Positions 1-6,355 are shown, numbered from the stretch's first letter. The stretch: DNA of 9,982 nucleotides from Thermoflexibacter sp. (GCA_025455345.1 JALOMS010000123.1:1-9982), one strand, 5' to 3'. The notes: a model not told the origin generated them from the letters alone. Made by a program: numbers and translations.

Positions 1-892
1 CTGGATTTTGGACTCTGAAAAGAACGAAACTTACTTTTTTGAGGCGCAAAAGGCTTGGGAAAAGGCAAGTAAGAACAAGTCTTTTCGCAAAGTTAATACA
101 GATACGGCTTGGCAGAAGTGGCAGAGCAAAGACAAAAAGGTAGTGCCGATGAAGCCGAAACGCAAAGTGCCTTTCCTACGAATTGCCGCCACCGTTGCTT
201 TGTTGCTTTGTGTGGGTTTGGGTTGGTATCTAATTAATAATCAGGAAGTAGCGCAGGTTGCTTTTGTTACCAAAGAAAAGGCAGATTCACTATTGTTGGC
301 AGATGGCTCGCAGGTATTTGTGAATAGAGAAAGCAAAATTACTTATCCCAAAGAATTTTCTGATAAAAAGCGTGTGGTGAAGTTAGAAGGAGAAGCATTT
401 TTCCAAGTCAAATCTGACAAAGAAAAGCCTTTTATTGTCGAAACTCAAAGCGTTGAAATTCAGGTAGTAGGCACTGCTTTTAACGTGAAAGTTGCTCCCA
501 GCAGAGGGAAAACCGAAGTAGTAGTTCAGGAGGGAAAAGTGTTGGTCAGGAGTGCGAAAGATAGTATTTTCTTGACGGCAGGAGAGCAAGCAGTCATAGA
601 AAATGACAAGGTGCAAAAGAAAGAAAACATAGAGGATAAAAACTTTCTTGCTTACAAAACGCGCCTTTTGGTATTTGAGAAAACGACCCTTGACGAAGCA
701 CTTACCAAAATTAATACCTTGTATATGAGTGAAATAACTTTAAAAAACCCTGCTTTGGGCAAGTGCCTCATTACCGTAACTTTTGACAATGAAAGCATAG
801 AAGGCATTACAGAAATCATCAGCAATACCCTACAAATGACCGCAAGCAAGCAAGGCAATCAAATTATTTTAGACGGGAAAGGGTGTGAGTAG
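1..892 (+). CDS. FecR-family anti-sigma factor, 5' partial
   Basis: This is an inner-membrane anti-sigma regulator of the FecR type. In Bacteroidetes such proteins hold an ECF sigma factor and respond to TonB-dependent outer-membrane transporters. Counting from the TTG at position 8, residues 1-50 are cytoplasmic, 56-76 form one membrane helix, about 85-185 form the periplasmic FecR domain (VEIQVVGTAFNV at 149-160 is typical), and about 221-290 form the C-terminal DUF4974-like domain ending in the usual GKGC. The frame is open to the left edge (TGG ATT before the TTG), and the residues WILDSEKNETYFFEAQKAWE resemble the interior of the family's N-terminal domain, so the real start probably lies outside the window. 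The last 43 bases, including the stop, are repeated at 3262-3304. The sigma-factor gene is expected just upstream but is not visible. Confidence 0.9.
   Translation, partial: WILDSEKNETYFFEAQKAWEKASKNKSFRKVNTDTAWQKWQSKDKKVVPMKPKRKVPFLRIAATVALLLCVGLGWYLINNQEVAQVAFVTKEKADSLLLADGSQVFVNRESKITYPKEFSDKKRVVKLEGEAFFQVKSDKEKPFIVETQSVEIQVVGTAFNVKVAPSRGKTEVVVQEGKVLVRSAKDSIFLTAGEQAVIENDKVQKKENIEDKNFLAYKTRLLVFEKTTLDEALTKINTLYMSEITLKNPALGKCLITVTFDNESIEGITEIISNTLQMTASKQGNQIILDGKGCE
850..892 (+). repeat. 43-bp direct repeat, left copy (end of fecR)
   Basis: This stretch encodes the last 13 residues of FecR (after one partial codon) plus its TAG stop. It matches 3262-3304 at 42 of 43 positions. The single difference is A at 871 versus G at 3283, which changes TTA to TTG, both leucine. 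Similarity stops sharply on both sides (849/3261 and 893/3305 differ). The two copies bracket the restriction-modification genes. Confidence 0.95.
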
Positions 893-901
893 ATTTAGAG
901 T

Positions 902-933
902 TTTTACTTTTGTATATTTGTAAAAAAGTAAAA
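902..933 (+). promoter_or_regulatory. promoter -7 element inside a 10-bp inverted repeat, ahead of the methyltransferase gene
   Basis: TATATTTG at 913-920 is a perfect TAnnTTTG Bacteroidetes -7 element, 20 bases before the ATG at 941. No convincing TTTG -33 element lies at the expected distance. The element sits in the 12-base spacer of a perfect inverted repeat, TTTTACTTTT (902-911) and AAAAGTAAAA (924-933). The symmetry around the promoter suggests an operator. A weak AT-rich hairpin ending fecR transcription is the alternative. Confidence 0.5.
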
Positions 934-940
934 TCTTTCC

Positions 941-1603
941 ATGAAAACACATCATCACATTATTAACGGAGATAGCAGGGTAATGAATGACCTCAAAAAT
1001 GAGAGTGTGCATTTGGTTGTTACCTCTCCTCCTTATTGGCAACTCAAAGACTATGGTACTGATAATCAGATAGGGTTTCATGAAAGTTATGAAAGTTATA
1101 TCAATCACCTCAATTTAGTTTGGGCAGAGTGTCATCGAGTTTTGCACAAAGGTTGTCGTTTGTGTATTAACATAGGCGACCAATTTGCAAGAGCAGTGTA
1201 CTATGGGCGTTACAAAGTCATTCCCATTCGTACTGAAATTATCAAATTTTGCGAAACCATTGGTTTTGACTACATGGGTGCAGTGATTTGGCAGAAAGTA
1301 GCAACGATGAATACCTCTGGTGGAGGCGCAGTGATGGGCAGTTTTCCTTATCCAAGAAATGGTATTTTGAAAATTGATTATGAGTTTATTTTGATTTTCA
1401 AAAAACAAGGCAATGCTCCAAAGCCAAGCAATGAGCAGAAAGAACTGTCTAAAATGACTACTGAAGAATGGAACGAGTATTTTAGTGGTCATTGGAATTT
1501 TGTAGGGGCAAAACAAGACCAACACTTGGCAATGTTTCCCGAAGAATTGCCAAAAAGACTGATTAAAATGTTTTCGTTTGCAGGGGAAATAAACCTAAAT
1601 TAA
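941..1603 (+). CDS. DNA methyltransferase (beta class, N4-cytosine/N6-adenine), truncated before motif I
   Basis: Site-specific DNA amino-methyltransferase that would protect the host sites of the linked restriction enzyme. Catalytic motif IV, TSPPYW, is at residues 28-33. The order IV first and AdoMet motifs last is that of the beta class, and TSPPY is common in N4-cytosine enzymes. Further family-like stretches include INIGDQFARAVYYGRYKVIPIR (residues 76-97) and the motif X-like MFPEELPKRLIKMFSF at 198-213. Relatives continue with motif I (a DPFxGSGTT-like stretch) and motifs II and III. Here the protein ends FAGEINLN at residue 220, and the other two frames after 1580 do not restore motif I. 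The break therefore looks like a real loss of the C-terminus rather than a one-base frameshift. Alone it should not bind AdoMet and is probably inactive. The next gene starts 5 bases later. Confidence 0.85.
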   Translation: MKTHHHIINGDSRVMNDLKNESVHLVVTSPPYWQLKDYGTDNQIGFHESYESYINHLNLVWAECHRVLHKGCRLCINIGDQFARAVYYGRYKVIPIRTEIIKFCETIGFDYMGAVIWQKVATMNTSGGGAVMGSFPYPRNGILKIDYEFILIFKKQGNAPKPSNEQKELSKMTTEEWNEYFSGHWNFVGAKQDQHLAMFPEELPKRLIKMFSFAGEINLN

Positions 1604-1608
1604 AAGTT

Positions 1609-2709
1609 ATGGTAGAATCATTAGTACAATGGACTTTATTGAATAATCCACCAGAATTAAGCAAGTTTCTCAATTTTGATATTGCTAAAATAATAGGGCA
1701 AGAAATCACTACTGATTTTAGTAGAATAGATTTTGTGTTGGCTAATTCTGCAAACAATCATCTTATTGTTGAATTGGAAACCACACTTGATAATAAAGCA
1801 AAATTAAATTATTGTTTTAATCAAACATTAAATTATAAAAACGTAAAATTTTCAGAATTAACAAGTTATTGTATTTTGTATGCAGAAGAAACAAATGCTA
1901 AAAATAAGAAAATCATTGAAAAATTTGGCAAAGAAAATGACATTTTAATACAAACTTATTCATTAGAAAATACTAAATCCTTATACACAAATACCGTAGA
2001 AAGACTAAGTTTGAATGTAGGTTTAGCTTTGCCTAATCCTAAAAATTATACAATTTGTTATTTAAGGTGGCTAAACAAAATAATGAAACCTTTTTTAGAT
2101 TTTGGAAAAGAAGAACTAACAAACGAAGAAATATTCTTACCATTTGATAACCCAAGCAAAAGTAGAACTAACTTCAACTGCCACGAAAGAATAGCATTTG
2201 ACTTTGAATTATTTTCACTAAAAAAGTCTAAATACATACTTACTAATTATGGCAGGTTGTTTGTTGAGAATATTAGCCCTTTTGTCTATAATACCAGTAA
2301 TGTTTCTTCTATCAACCTAACCAATGAACAAAAAAGGTTGCTTTTAAAAGTATTAACCAATGGTAATTGGGAGGATAAAATTCATAAAGTTAATATTTAC
2401 TGGTTTTTACGATTTGTGGAAGTTACTAATGGCGCTTGGTTACCCAAAAAACACGACTTTGAACAAAATAAATTAGATATAGCAAATGGCTTGTTCAATG
2501 TTTCTTATAATGGTAGAACAATGCACGAATTTTTAACTTGGTGTAGTAACTACTGCCTTGAGTTAGGCTTAATCGAAAAAATTAAATCAACAACAGATTA
2601 TGACCAAGTTTTTCTTACACCTTTGGGTGTGGAAGTTAATAACATTTTTAGTTTGGATTTAACTTTGAAGAAAAGTAGAATGAATTTAAGTTTTAAATAT
2701 TTGGAATAA
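1609..2709 (+). CDS. putative PD-(D/E)XK-like restriction endonuclease with winged-helix-like segments
   Basis: I do not recognise a named family for this 366-residue protein. Near the N-terminus, IDFVLANSANNHLIVELE (residues 40-57) places D41 ahead of E55-L-E57, separated by a short loop. That is a nuclease-core pattern of the D...ExE kind known from BamHI, where Glu replaces the usual final Lys. Lysines 63 and 65 follow in the next helix. Later, KYILTNYGRLFVENI (208-222) and VFLTPLGVEVNNIF (334-347) each look like the end of a winged-helix unit, which suggests DNA binding. The gene is far more AT-rich than its neighbours (only 7 G/C in the 60 bases from 1801) and sits where the methyltransferase C-terminus should be. 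Its TAA overlaps the next ATG by one base, implying translational coupling. A non-nuclease role remains possible. Confidence 0.6.
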   Translation: MVESLVQWTLLNNPPELSKFLNFDIAKIIGQEITTDFSRIDFVLANSANNHLIVELETTLDNKAKLNYCFNQTLNYKNVKFSELTSYCILYAEETNAKNKKIIEKFGKENDILIQTYSLENTKSLYTNTVERLSLNVGLALPNPKNYTICYLRWLNKIMKPFLDFGKEELTNEEIFLPFDNPSKSRTNFNCHERIAFDFELFSLKKSKYILTNYGRLFVENISPFVYNTSNVSSINLTNEQKRLLLKVLTNGNWEDKIHKVNIYWFLRFVEVTNGAWLPKKHDFEQNKLDIANGLFNVSYNGRTMHEFLTWCSNYCLELGLIEKIKSTTDYDQVFLTPLGVEVNNIFSLDLTLKKSRMNLSFKYLE

Positions 2710-3248
2710 TGAATCAACATTACATTAAGTTGCTATTACAAAACGATAAAAGTATTTTGCAAGAACTCGGCACTCGTCTGCACGAAAAAATTACCCAAGT
2801 GGTCATTCCTGAGTGGCAAGCGGCTTTTGCAGAACTAAGTGAAAAAGATTGCATAGATTATATTTACAACTTGACGATTAATCGCACTTTTGATGGTTAC
2901 ATTCGTGAAAAGTCAGTAGTTTATGATGGATTAGCTAAAATTTTCCCACAAATCCGTTTCGAGGAAAGTCCACCCGAACTCGACCATGCAGGAGATGTGG
3001 ACTATTTAGGTTATGTAACTGAAAATAAAGCATTTGGTATTCAAATAAAACCTACTACCGCCAAGTCTAATTTTGGGAACTATTCCATTTCAGAGCGCAT
3101 GAAAGCAAGTTTTGAGGATTTTAAAAATGACTTTGGAGGGCAAGTTTTTATCATTTTCAGCCTTGACGGTGAAATTGCAAATAGAGCGGTGTTGCATGAC
3201 ATAGAAAAGGAAATTCAGAAACTTTCTATCCAAATTCCTCAAAAATAA
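2709..3248 (+). CDS. MjaI-like type II restriction endonuclease
   Basis: This 179-residue protein resembles the MjaI restriction endonuclease family, whose founding member is reported to recognise CTAG. The key stretch is residues 90-115: ELDHAGDVDYLGYV, then KAFGIQIKP. It gives candidate metal-binding D96 and D98 followed by Q112-I-K114, a PD-(D/E)XK core in which Gln stands in for the usual Glu. A nearby strand, QVFIIFSLDGE (145-155), follows the core as expected for this fold. The ATG shares its A with the TAA of the preceding gene (UAAUG), so it is probably translated by re-initiation. Its GC content is close to that of the methyltransferase gene (29 G/C in the 60 bases from 2761), so the two may be the original pair. 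If the enzyme is active, protection must come from elsewhere, because the adjacent methyltransferase lacks motif I. I judge the family by memory of motifs, not by search. Confidence 0.65.
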   Translation: MNQHYIKLLLQNDKSILQELGTRLHEKITQVVIPEWQAAFAELSEKDCIDYIYNLTINRTFDGYIREKSVVYDGLAKIFPQIRFEESPPELDHAGDVDYLGYVTENKAFGIQIKPTTAKSNFGNYSISERMKASFEDFKNDFGGQVFIIFSLDGEIANRAVLHDIEKEIQKLSIQIPQK

Positions 3249-3261
3249 TTCATATTCTTAG

Positions 3262-3304
3262 GCAAGGCAATCAAATTATTTTGGACGGGAAAGGGTGTGA
3301 GTAG
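3262..3304 (+). repeat. 43-bp direct repeat, right copy (fecR 3'-end stub)
   Basis: This copy encodes the same final FecR residues (QGNQIILDGKGCE and TAG) but has no gene body before it. It starts 13 bases after the stop of the MjaI-like gene and ends 13 bases before the stop codon of the convergent esterase. It is therefore likely to mark the original chromosomal junction: before insertion, fecR would have ended here, tail to tail with the esterase. No terminator is seen between 3249 and 3317, so cassette transcripts may run into the esterase gene in antisense. Confidence 0.93.
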
Positions 3305-3317
3305 TGGCAGAGATAAA

Positions 3318-4037
3318 CTAACGATATGGTTCTTTCTTTTTCTGAGCAAAAAGCCAAGCCAATAAATCAGGCTCTTTGTACGCATTATTCCAACTATCAT
3401 GTTTGACATCAGCATACTCTGTATAACGCACATTACCACCTATTTCTGTTAAAGTTTTGAACATTCTCCGAGAGGATTCTACTTTGACTACATCATCTTG
3501 CGCCCCATGCAATAGCCAAATAGGAATATGTTTGAAGCGTTCTGCTTTTTGTTCTATACCTCCACCACAAATAACTATGGCTGCCACAAATAGCTCAGGA
3601 CGGCGCATTAGTACATCAAACGTACCAAATCCACCCATAGAAAGTCCCATAATGTATAATCTTTGAGAGTCTATTGGGTAATTCTTTTTCAAATCACTAA
3701 TTGTTTCTAAAATTAATTGCATTACAGGAGCAATCTCTTGATTATAAACCTGTTCGTTCCAGCCTGTAGTCCCCCAACGTTGCTGAGGAGGGCATTGGGG
3801 AAACATGACAAAAGCGGGGAATTGGGTGCGATATTGAGGATTTAGAAATAATGTCCCTCCATTTTTTAATTGTGATTCATTATCTAAGCCCCTTTCATGT
3901 ACTCCATGCAAATGAATCACTAAAGGATAGGATTTGCTTGTTTCTATGGAGATTGGCTTTAACAAGCGGTAATACAAGGTATCGCCCTGCTCGCGACAAT
4001 ACGTACATTTATCATATTCACTGAAGTTTCCTGTCAT
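3318..4037 (-). CDS. alpha/beta-hydrolase, predicted serine esterase/peptidase (COG4099-like)
   Basis: A 239-residue alpha/beta-hydrolase of the predicted-peptidase or phospholipase/carboxylesterase type. The oxyanion strand is LVIHLHGVHERG (39-50), the nucleophile elbow is GLSMGG with Ser133, the acid is Asp181 or Asp182 in HGAQDDVV, and the histidine is His213 in VKHDSW, so the catalytic triad is complete. FVMFPQCPPQQRWG (76-89) is also typical of this group. Relatives often carry a signal peptide, but none is seen; an in-frame TGA lies upstream of the ATG, so the start at 4037 is likely and the enzyme would be cytoplasmic. A C11-x-x-C14 pair near the start is unusual. The substrate cannot be told from sequence. 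The gene appears monocistronic; a TATTTTTG element on the minus strand at 4147-4154 could be its -7 box, about 110 bases upstream. Confidence 0.85.
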   Translation of the reverse strand: MTGNFSEYDKCTYCREQGDTLYYRLLKPISIETSKSYPLVIHLHGVHERGLDNESQLKNGGTLFLNPQYRTQFPAFVMFPQCPPQQRWGTTGWNEQVYNQEIAPVMQLILETISDLKKNYPIDSQRLYIMGLSMGGFGTFDVLMRRPELFVAAIVICGGGIEQKAERFKHIPIWLLHGAQDDVVKVESSRRMFKTLTEIGGNVRYTEYADVKHDSWNNAYKEPDLLAWLFAQKKKEPYR

Positions 4038-4146
4038 TTTATTTATGATTTGCTTGTTAATGTATCAGATTCATAGATAGTTGCACAAAAAGTATATCCG
4101 TTGTTAGGCGAATAAGTAATAGGGAAACAACATTTTCACCTAAAAG

Positions 4147-4154
4147 CAAAAATA
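4147..4154 (-). promoter_or_regulatory. possible -7 promoter element for the esterase gene
   Basis: On the minus strand this reads TATTTTTG, a full match to TAnnTTTG. I see no TTTG at the proper -33 spacing. Just upstream is an 8-bp inverted repeat, 4160-4167 (AAAATCTG) and 4177-4184 (CAGATTTT), which could be an operator or a weak hairpin. The rest of the gap between the esterase and hsp20 holds only the hsp20 terminator. Confidence 0.3.
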
Positions 4155-4216
4155 CATTTAAAATCTGATAAAGTAGCAGATTTTGTCAAAGAATATACAG
4201 TATTCCTAAAAACAAA

Positions 4217-4245
4217 AGCCACAAGCACCAAAGGCACTTGCGGCT
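4217..4245 (-). terminator. hairpin terminator downstream of hsp20
   Basis: On the minus strand, AGCCGCAAGTGCC and GGTGCTTGTGGCT pair around a TTT loop with three mismatches. The hairpin is followed by the T-rich run TTTTGTTTTTAGG. It lies 57 bases past the hsp20 stop and ahead of the esterase gene, so the two are probably separate transcripts. Confidence 0.6.
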
Positions 4246-4302
4246 AACACTTAAAAAACTAAACCTAAAAAACCATCGTCTATTAATCTATTAACAACTT
4301 AT

Positions 4303-4746
4303 TTATTCTATTGTAACTGTTTTGCTGGTCTGATTTTGTGCTGACTTGGGTATAACAACATAAAGGATACCCTCTGTATATTTGGCAGAAATACTTTCAA
4401 CATCTACCTTATCAGAAAGCGAGAAAGTACGTTTGATGTTATGCTTACCAAACTCTCTACGACTATATTTCTTAGTATTTTCTTGCTCTTTTATTTCTGT
4501 CCAAATCGTCAATTTGCCTTCTTTGACTTCTATTTTAAAGTCTTCCTTTTGAAAACCGGGTGCGGCTAACTCGATAGTGAAATCTAACTCATTTTCTACG
4601 ATATTGGTTGCTGGAGTCGCATATTGCATTTTTTCCTGCCATTGCTCTTGCCATTTTTGCCAATCACTTCCACTTCCTACCGCATCTGCCCAAAATTTGA
4701 AAAAAGGTGCGTAACCGTAGTTACTTCTCTGATGTCCAAATCTCAT
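4303..4746 (-). CDS. small heat-shock protein, Hsp20/alpha-crystallin family
   Basis: ATP-independent cytoplasmic holdase that binds unfolding proteins and keeps them soluble until other chaperones refold them. At 147 residues it has the normal size of bacterial Hsp20. The N-terminal arm (1-43) is rich in aromatic residues and Gln, with KFWADAVGSGSDWQKWQEQW. The alpha-crystallin domain runs about 44-134, with ELAAPGFQKEDFKIEVKEGKLTI in its first half and the signature A121-K-Y-T-E-G126-I-L-Y-V-V-I-P near its end. The C-terminal tail carries V144-T-I146, an IxI-type oligomerisation motif. It is transcribed alone, divergently from the gene at 5054, with a hairpin terminator after it. I see no CIRCE element; the 42-bp-period repeats upstream at 4892-4966 are the only candidate control sequence. 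Confidence 0.95.
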   Translation of the reverse strand: MRFGHQRSNYGYAPFFKFWADAVGSGSDWQKWQEQWQEKMQYATPATNIVENELDFTIELAAPGFQKEDFKIEVKEGKLTIWTEIKEQENTKKYSRREFGKHNIKRTFSLSDKVDVESISAKYTEGILYVVIPKSAQNQTSKTVTIE

Positions 4747-4891
4747 AATCTTTAAATTTTTTTAAATGTGAAATAATGTATTATCTATTTGTTCCTCTTG
4801 ATGTTACTTACTTTGGTCATATCTATTATTGTTTTTTAGCCCGCAGTAACAAACACATTATTCTATTATTCAACTTATGTACCAAGCCAAA

Positions 4892-4966
4892 AAATAAGAC
4901 AAATTAAGACATTTTGTCATATTTTAAGTTAAACAATAAAGCAAATTAAGACATTTTGTTATTTTA
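4892..4966. repeat. two imperfect tandem repeats, 42-bp period, in the hsp20 divergent intergenic region
   Basis: CAAATTAAGACATTTTGT occurs exactly at 4900-4917 and again at 4942-4959. Flanking bases also match imperfectly, giving units of about 33-34 bases at 4892-4925 and 4934-4966. The first copy extends into GACAAA...TTTTGTC (4898-4918), a partial dyad. A 42-base period places both copies on the same DNA face. The 307-base gap 4747-5053 otherwise shows only AT-rich sequence. A regulator site for one or both divergent genes is an inference. Confidence 0.75.
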
Positions 4967-4997
4967 AAAATAATTTTTATTCCATTTATTGTGCATT

Positions 4998-5014
4998 TTG
5001 GCATAGTTATTACT
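4998..5014 (+). promoter_or_regulatory. weak sigma-54-like promoter candidate for the 5054 gene
   Basis: TTGGCATAGTTATTACT resembles the sigma-54 consensus TTGGCAC-N5-TTGCW: the -24 half is nearly perfect, but the -12 GC is AC here. It lies 40 bases before the ATG at 5054. I find no TAnnTTTG element properly placed for this gene. The mismatch at -12 makes this only a suggestion. Confidence 0.2.
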
Positions 5015-5053
5015 TTTAAAAGCTAAATCCATTGATTTTAATTTAAAAACATA

Positions 5054-6046
5054 ATGAAAAAACAGCATTTGATTTTTTTATTTTTGACAATAGCAGTATT
5101 CATCATGCCCCTTTTTGCTTCTGCTCAGAATAATGCTACCTATTTAGAAAAGTTTAAGAACCTTGCAATAGGTAAACGTTGGGGGTTAAGGCATTTTATT
5201 GAGAAATATCCTATCAAAAATGACAAAGAAAAAAAGAAGATTTTGATAGAAAATAAGAAAGTCATACAAATAGACGGAAAAGAATGGGTGATAGATACGC
5301 TTATTAATGTGCATGATTGTCAGCAAGAGTTCTTAGACTTGAGAACTAACAATACTTTTGCTTCGACCAATGTAGAAAATGGCGGAACTTGGTCATTAGA
5401 TAATGATAATCAGGTTGTTTTCCGTAAAGGCAATGGTGCTATTTATCTGAAAGCAGACATTGCCTTTGTCAATGAAGATAGTTTGGTGCTCATTGACAAC
5501 AGCAACCCCGACGATATATTCACACAAATATTTAAAATTTGTAATCTTAATGATACTACTTTTGTCGACTCGCGTGAAGTATATAAAATATGGAATGTCT
5601 GGGGAGTAATTGGTGGTTATCAGCGTTGGGAGCAAAATGGAGTGGTAGAATTAGGCATTACGCGCTGGCGACAATTGGAATGGAACAGAGTGATTTATGC
5701 GTTTTCTGCTAACTTAGAAATAGACCCGATTAATGCTATGCACGGCACTTCTTTGAATCTCTGGACAGAAGATAGATATTTCGCTTATGGGATTGCCGCA
5801 ACAGCTCACAGTGATTTTAAAGATTTTTTTGTAGGTATCAAACCTATGGCGGGTTTTAGTTTCAATAGATTATTTAGCAATTCGGGCTATACGGCTCATG
5901 TGATGTATGCCTACAATTTTAATCTTGGTGAAAATAGCTCCGAGTTTGTCAATCGCCATTCTATTACTGCTCGTCTTAGCGTGCCATTCTTCAGGTCATT
6001 TAGAAATGTAATTAGAAAACCTGACCAAGAAAACGATTACAACTAA
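5054..6046 (+). CDS. secreted or outer-membrane protein of unknown function
   Basis: I do not recognise the family of this 330-residue protein. The N-terminus is a clear Sec signal peptide: MKK, a hydrophobic core at residues 5-22, and a cleavage site after SAQ near residue 25. Residues about 70-180 are strand-rich, including NGGTWSLDNDNQVVFRKGNGAIYLKADIAFVNEDSLVLID, which recalls lipocalin-like domains of Bacteroidetes proteins. The C-terminal part (about 195-315) has alternating aromatic and small residues, such as FFVGIKPMAGFSFNRLF and YTAHVMYAYNFNLG, that resemble amphipathic beta-strands of an outer-membrane barrel. It stands alone between the divergent hsp20 gene and a strong bidirectional hairpin. 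The ATG follows an AT-rich leader without an evident Shine-Dalgarno. A function cannot be assigned. Confidence 0.8.
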   Translation: MKKQHLIFLFLTIAVFIMPLFASAQNNATYLEKFKNLAIGKRWGLRHFIEKYPIKNDKEKKKILIENKKVIQIDGKEWVIDTLINVHDCQQEFLDLRTNNTFASTNVENGGTWSLDNDNQVVFRKGNGAIYLKADIAFVNEDSLVLIDNSNPDDIFTQIFKICNLNDTTFVDSREVYKIWNVWGVIGGYQRWEQNGVVELGITRWRQLEWNRVIYAFSANLEIDPINAMHGTSLNLWTEDRYFAYGIAATAHSDFKDFFVGIKPMAGFSFNRLFSNSGYTAHVMYAYNFNLGENSSEFVNRHSITARLSVPFFRSFRNVIRKPDQENDYN

Positions 6047-6082
6047 AAGTAAGCCAAACATTTGCTGATAAGATTTTAAACA

Positions 6083-6116
6083 AAAAGCACCAAACTTAAC
6101 AAAATTTGGTGCTTTT
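6083..6116. terminator. bidirectional hairpin terminator
   Basis: AAAAGCACCAAA (6083-6094) and TTTGGTGCTTTT (6105-6116) form a perfect 12-bp stem with a 10-base loop. The outer A/T pairs give a T run on both strands. It sits between the convergent genes ending at 6046 (plus) and 6135 (minus) and can serve both. Confidence 0.85.
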
Positions 6117-6134
6117 CTATTGATTAAGAACGTT

Positions 6135-6317
6135 CTATACAGTCCCTTCTTTCATCTTCAGCTCCTCGATTCGCTTGCCGATTTCTTCTGCCTCTGCCAT
6201 TTTTTTATCCCCTGCAATTCTATTCGTCTGCCAAAGTGTATGCGCCTCTTGCATGAGTTTAGCATACTTCTTATTGAGTTTTTCTATTTCGCTCTCTTTT
6301 TTGAATAGTCCAAACAT
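6135..6317 (-). CDS. Lacal_2735-like small protein
   Basis: A 60-residue protein that begins MFGLFKKESEIEKLNKKYAKLMQEAH and continues with a charged, all-helical sequence ending in EEIGKRIEELKMKEG. It matches my recollection of the short Bacteroidetes family named Lacal_2735, which is of this length and has the same MFGLFKKK start. The heptad-like spacing of Leu, Ile and Ala suggests a helical hairpin or coiled coil. The family's function is unknown. It is soluble, has no signal peptide and is transcribed alone, convergent with the 5054 gene and divergent from the S9 peptidase 106 bases away. Its short size is normal for the family, so it is not a fragment. Confidence 0.8.
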   Translation of the reverse strand: MFGLFKKESEIEKLNKKYAKLMQEAHTLWQTNRIAGDKKMAEAEEIGKRIEELKMKEGTV

Positions 6318-6355
6318 AAAAGTAGTAATTTTATAATTTTCTTCTTAATAAAGCA

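Larger units (their letters stand above)
893..3261 (+). mobile_element. putative inserted restriction-modification cassette between 43-bp direct repeats
   Basis: The segment between the two 43-bp repeats carries exactly three same-strand genes (941-1603, 1609-2709, 2709-3248) with almost no spare sequence: 48 bases before the first gene and 13 after the last. No transposase, integrase or recombinase gene is present and I see no terminal inverted repeat. Restriction-modification genes are known to be found inserted with long target duplications; the repeat arrangement here fits that pattern. The call rests on the repeats, the gene content and a composition change. Comparison with a relative lacking the cassette would settle it. 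Confidence 0.5.

Noticed and set aside
1115..1525. Minus-strand ORF of 136 codons opposite the methyltransferase
   Set aside because: The plus-strand frame carries clear methyltransferase motifs; the reverse frame shows none.
1575..1640. A frameshift that would restore the methyltransferase C-terminus
   Set aside because: Reading the other two frames after 1575 gives an early stop and no motif I-like sequence; the downstream DNA encodes a different protein.
893..3261. Insertion sequence or integrase-driven island
   Set aside because: No transposase, integrase or terminal inverted repeats are present; only the 43-bp direct repeats support mobility.
4160..4184. 8-bp hairpin as an intrinsic terminator
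   Set aside because: The stem is AT-rich, the loop is 9 bases, and no T run follows on either strand; kept only as a possible operator.
4747..5053. CIRCE or similar heat-shock element upstream of hsp20
   Set aside because: No TTAGCACTC-type inverted repeat is present in this gap.
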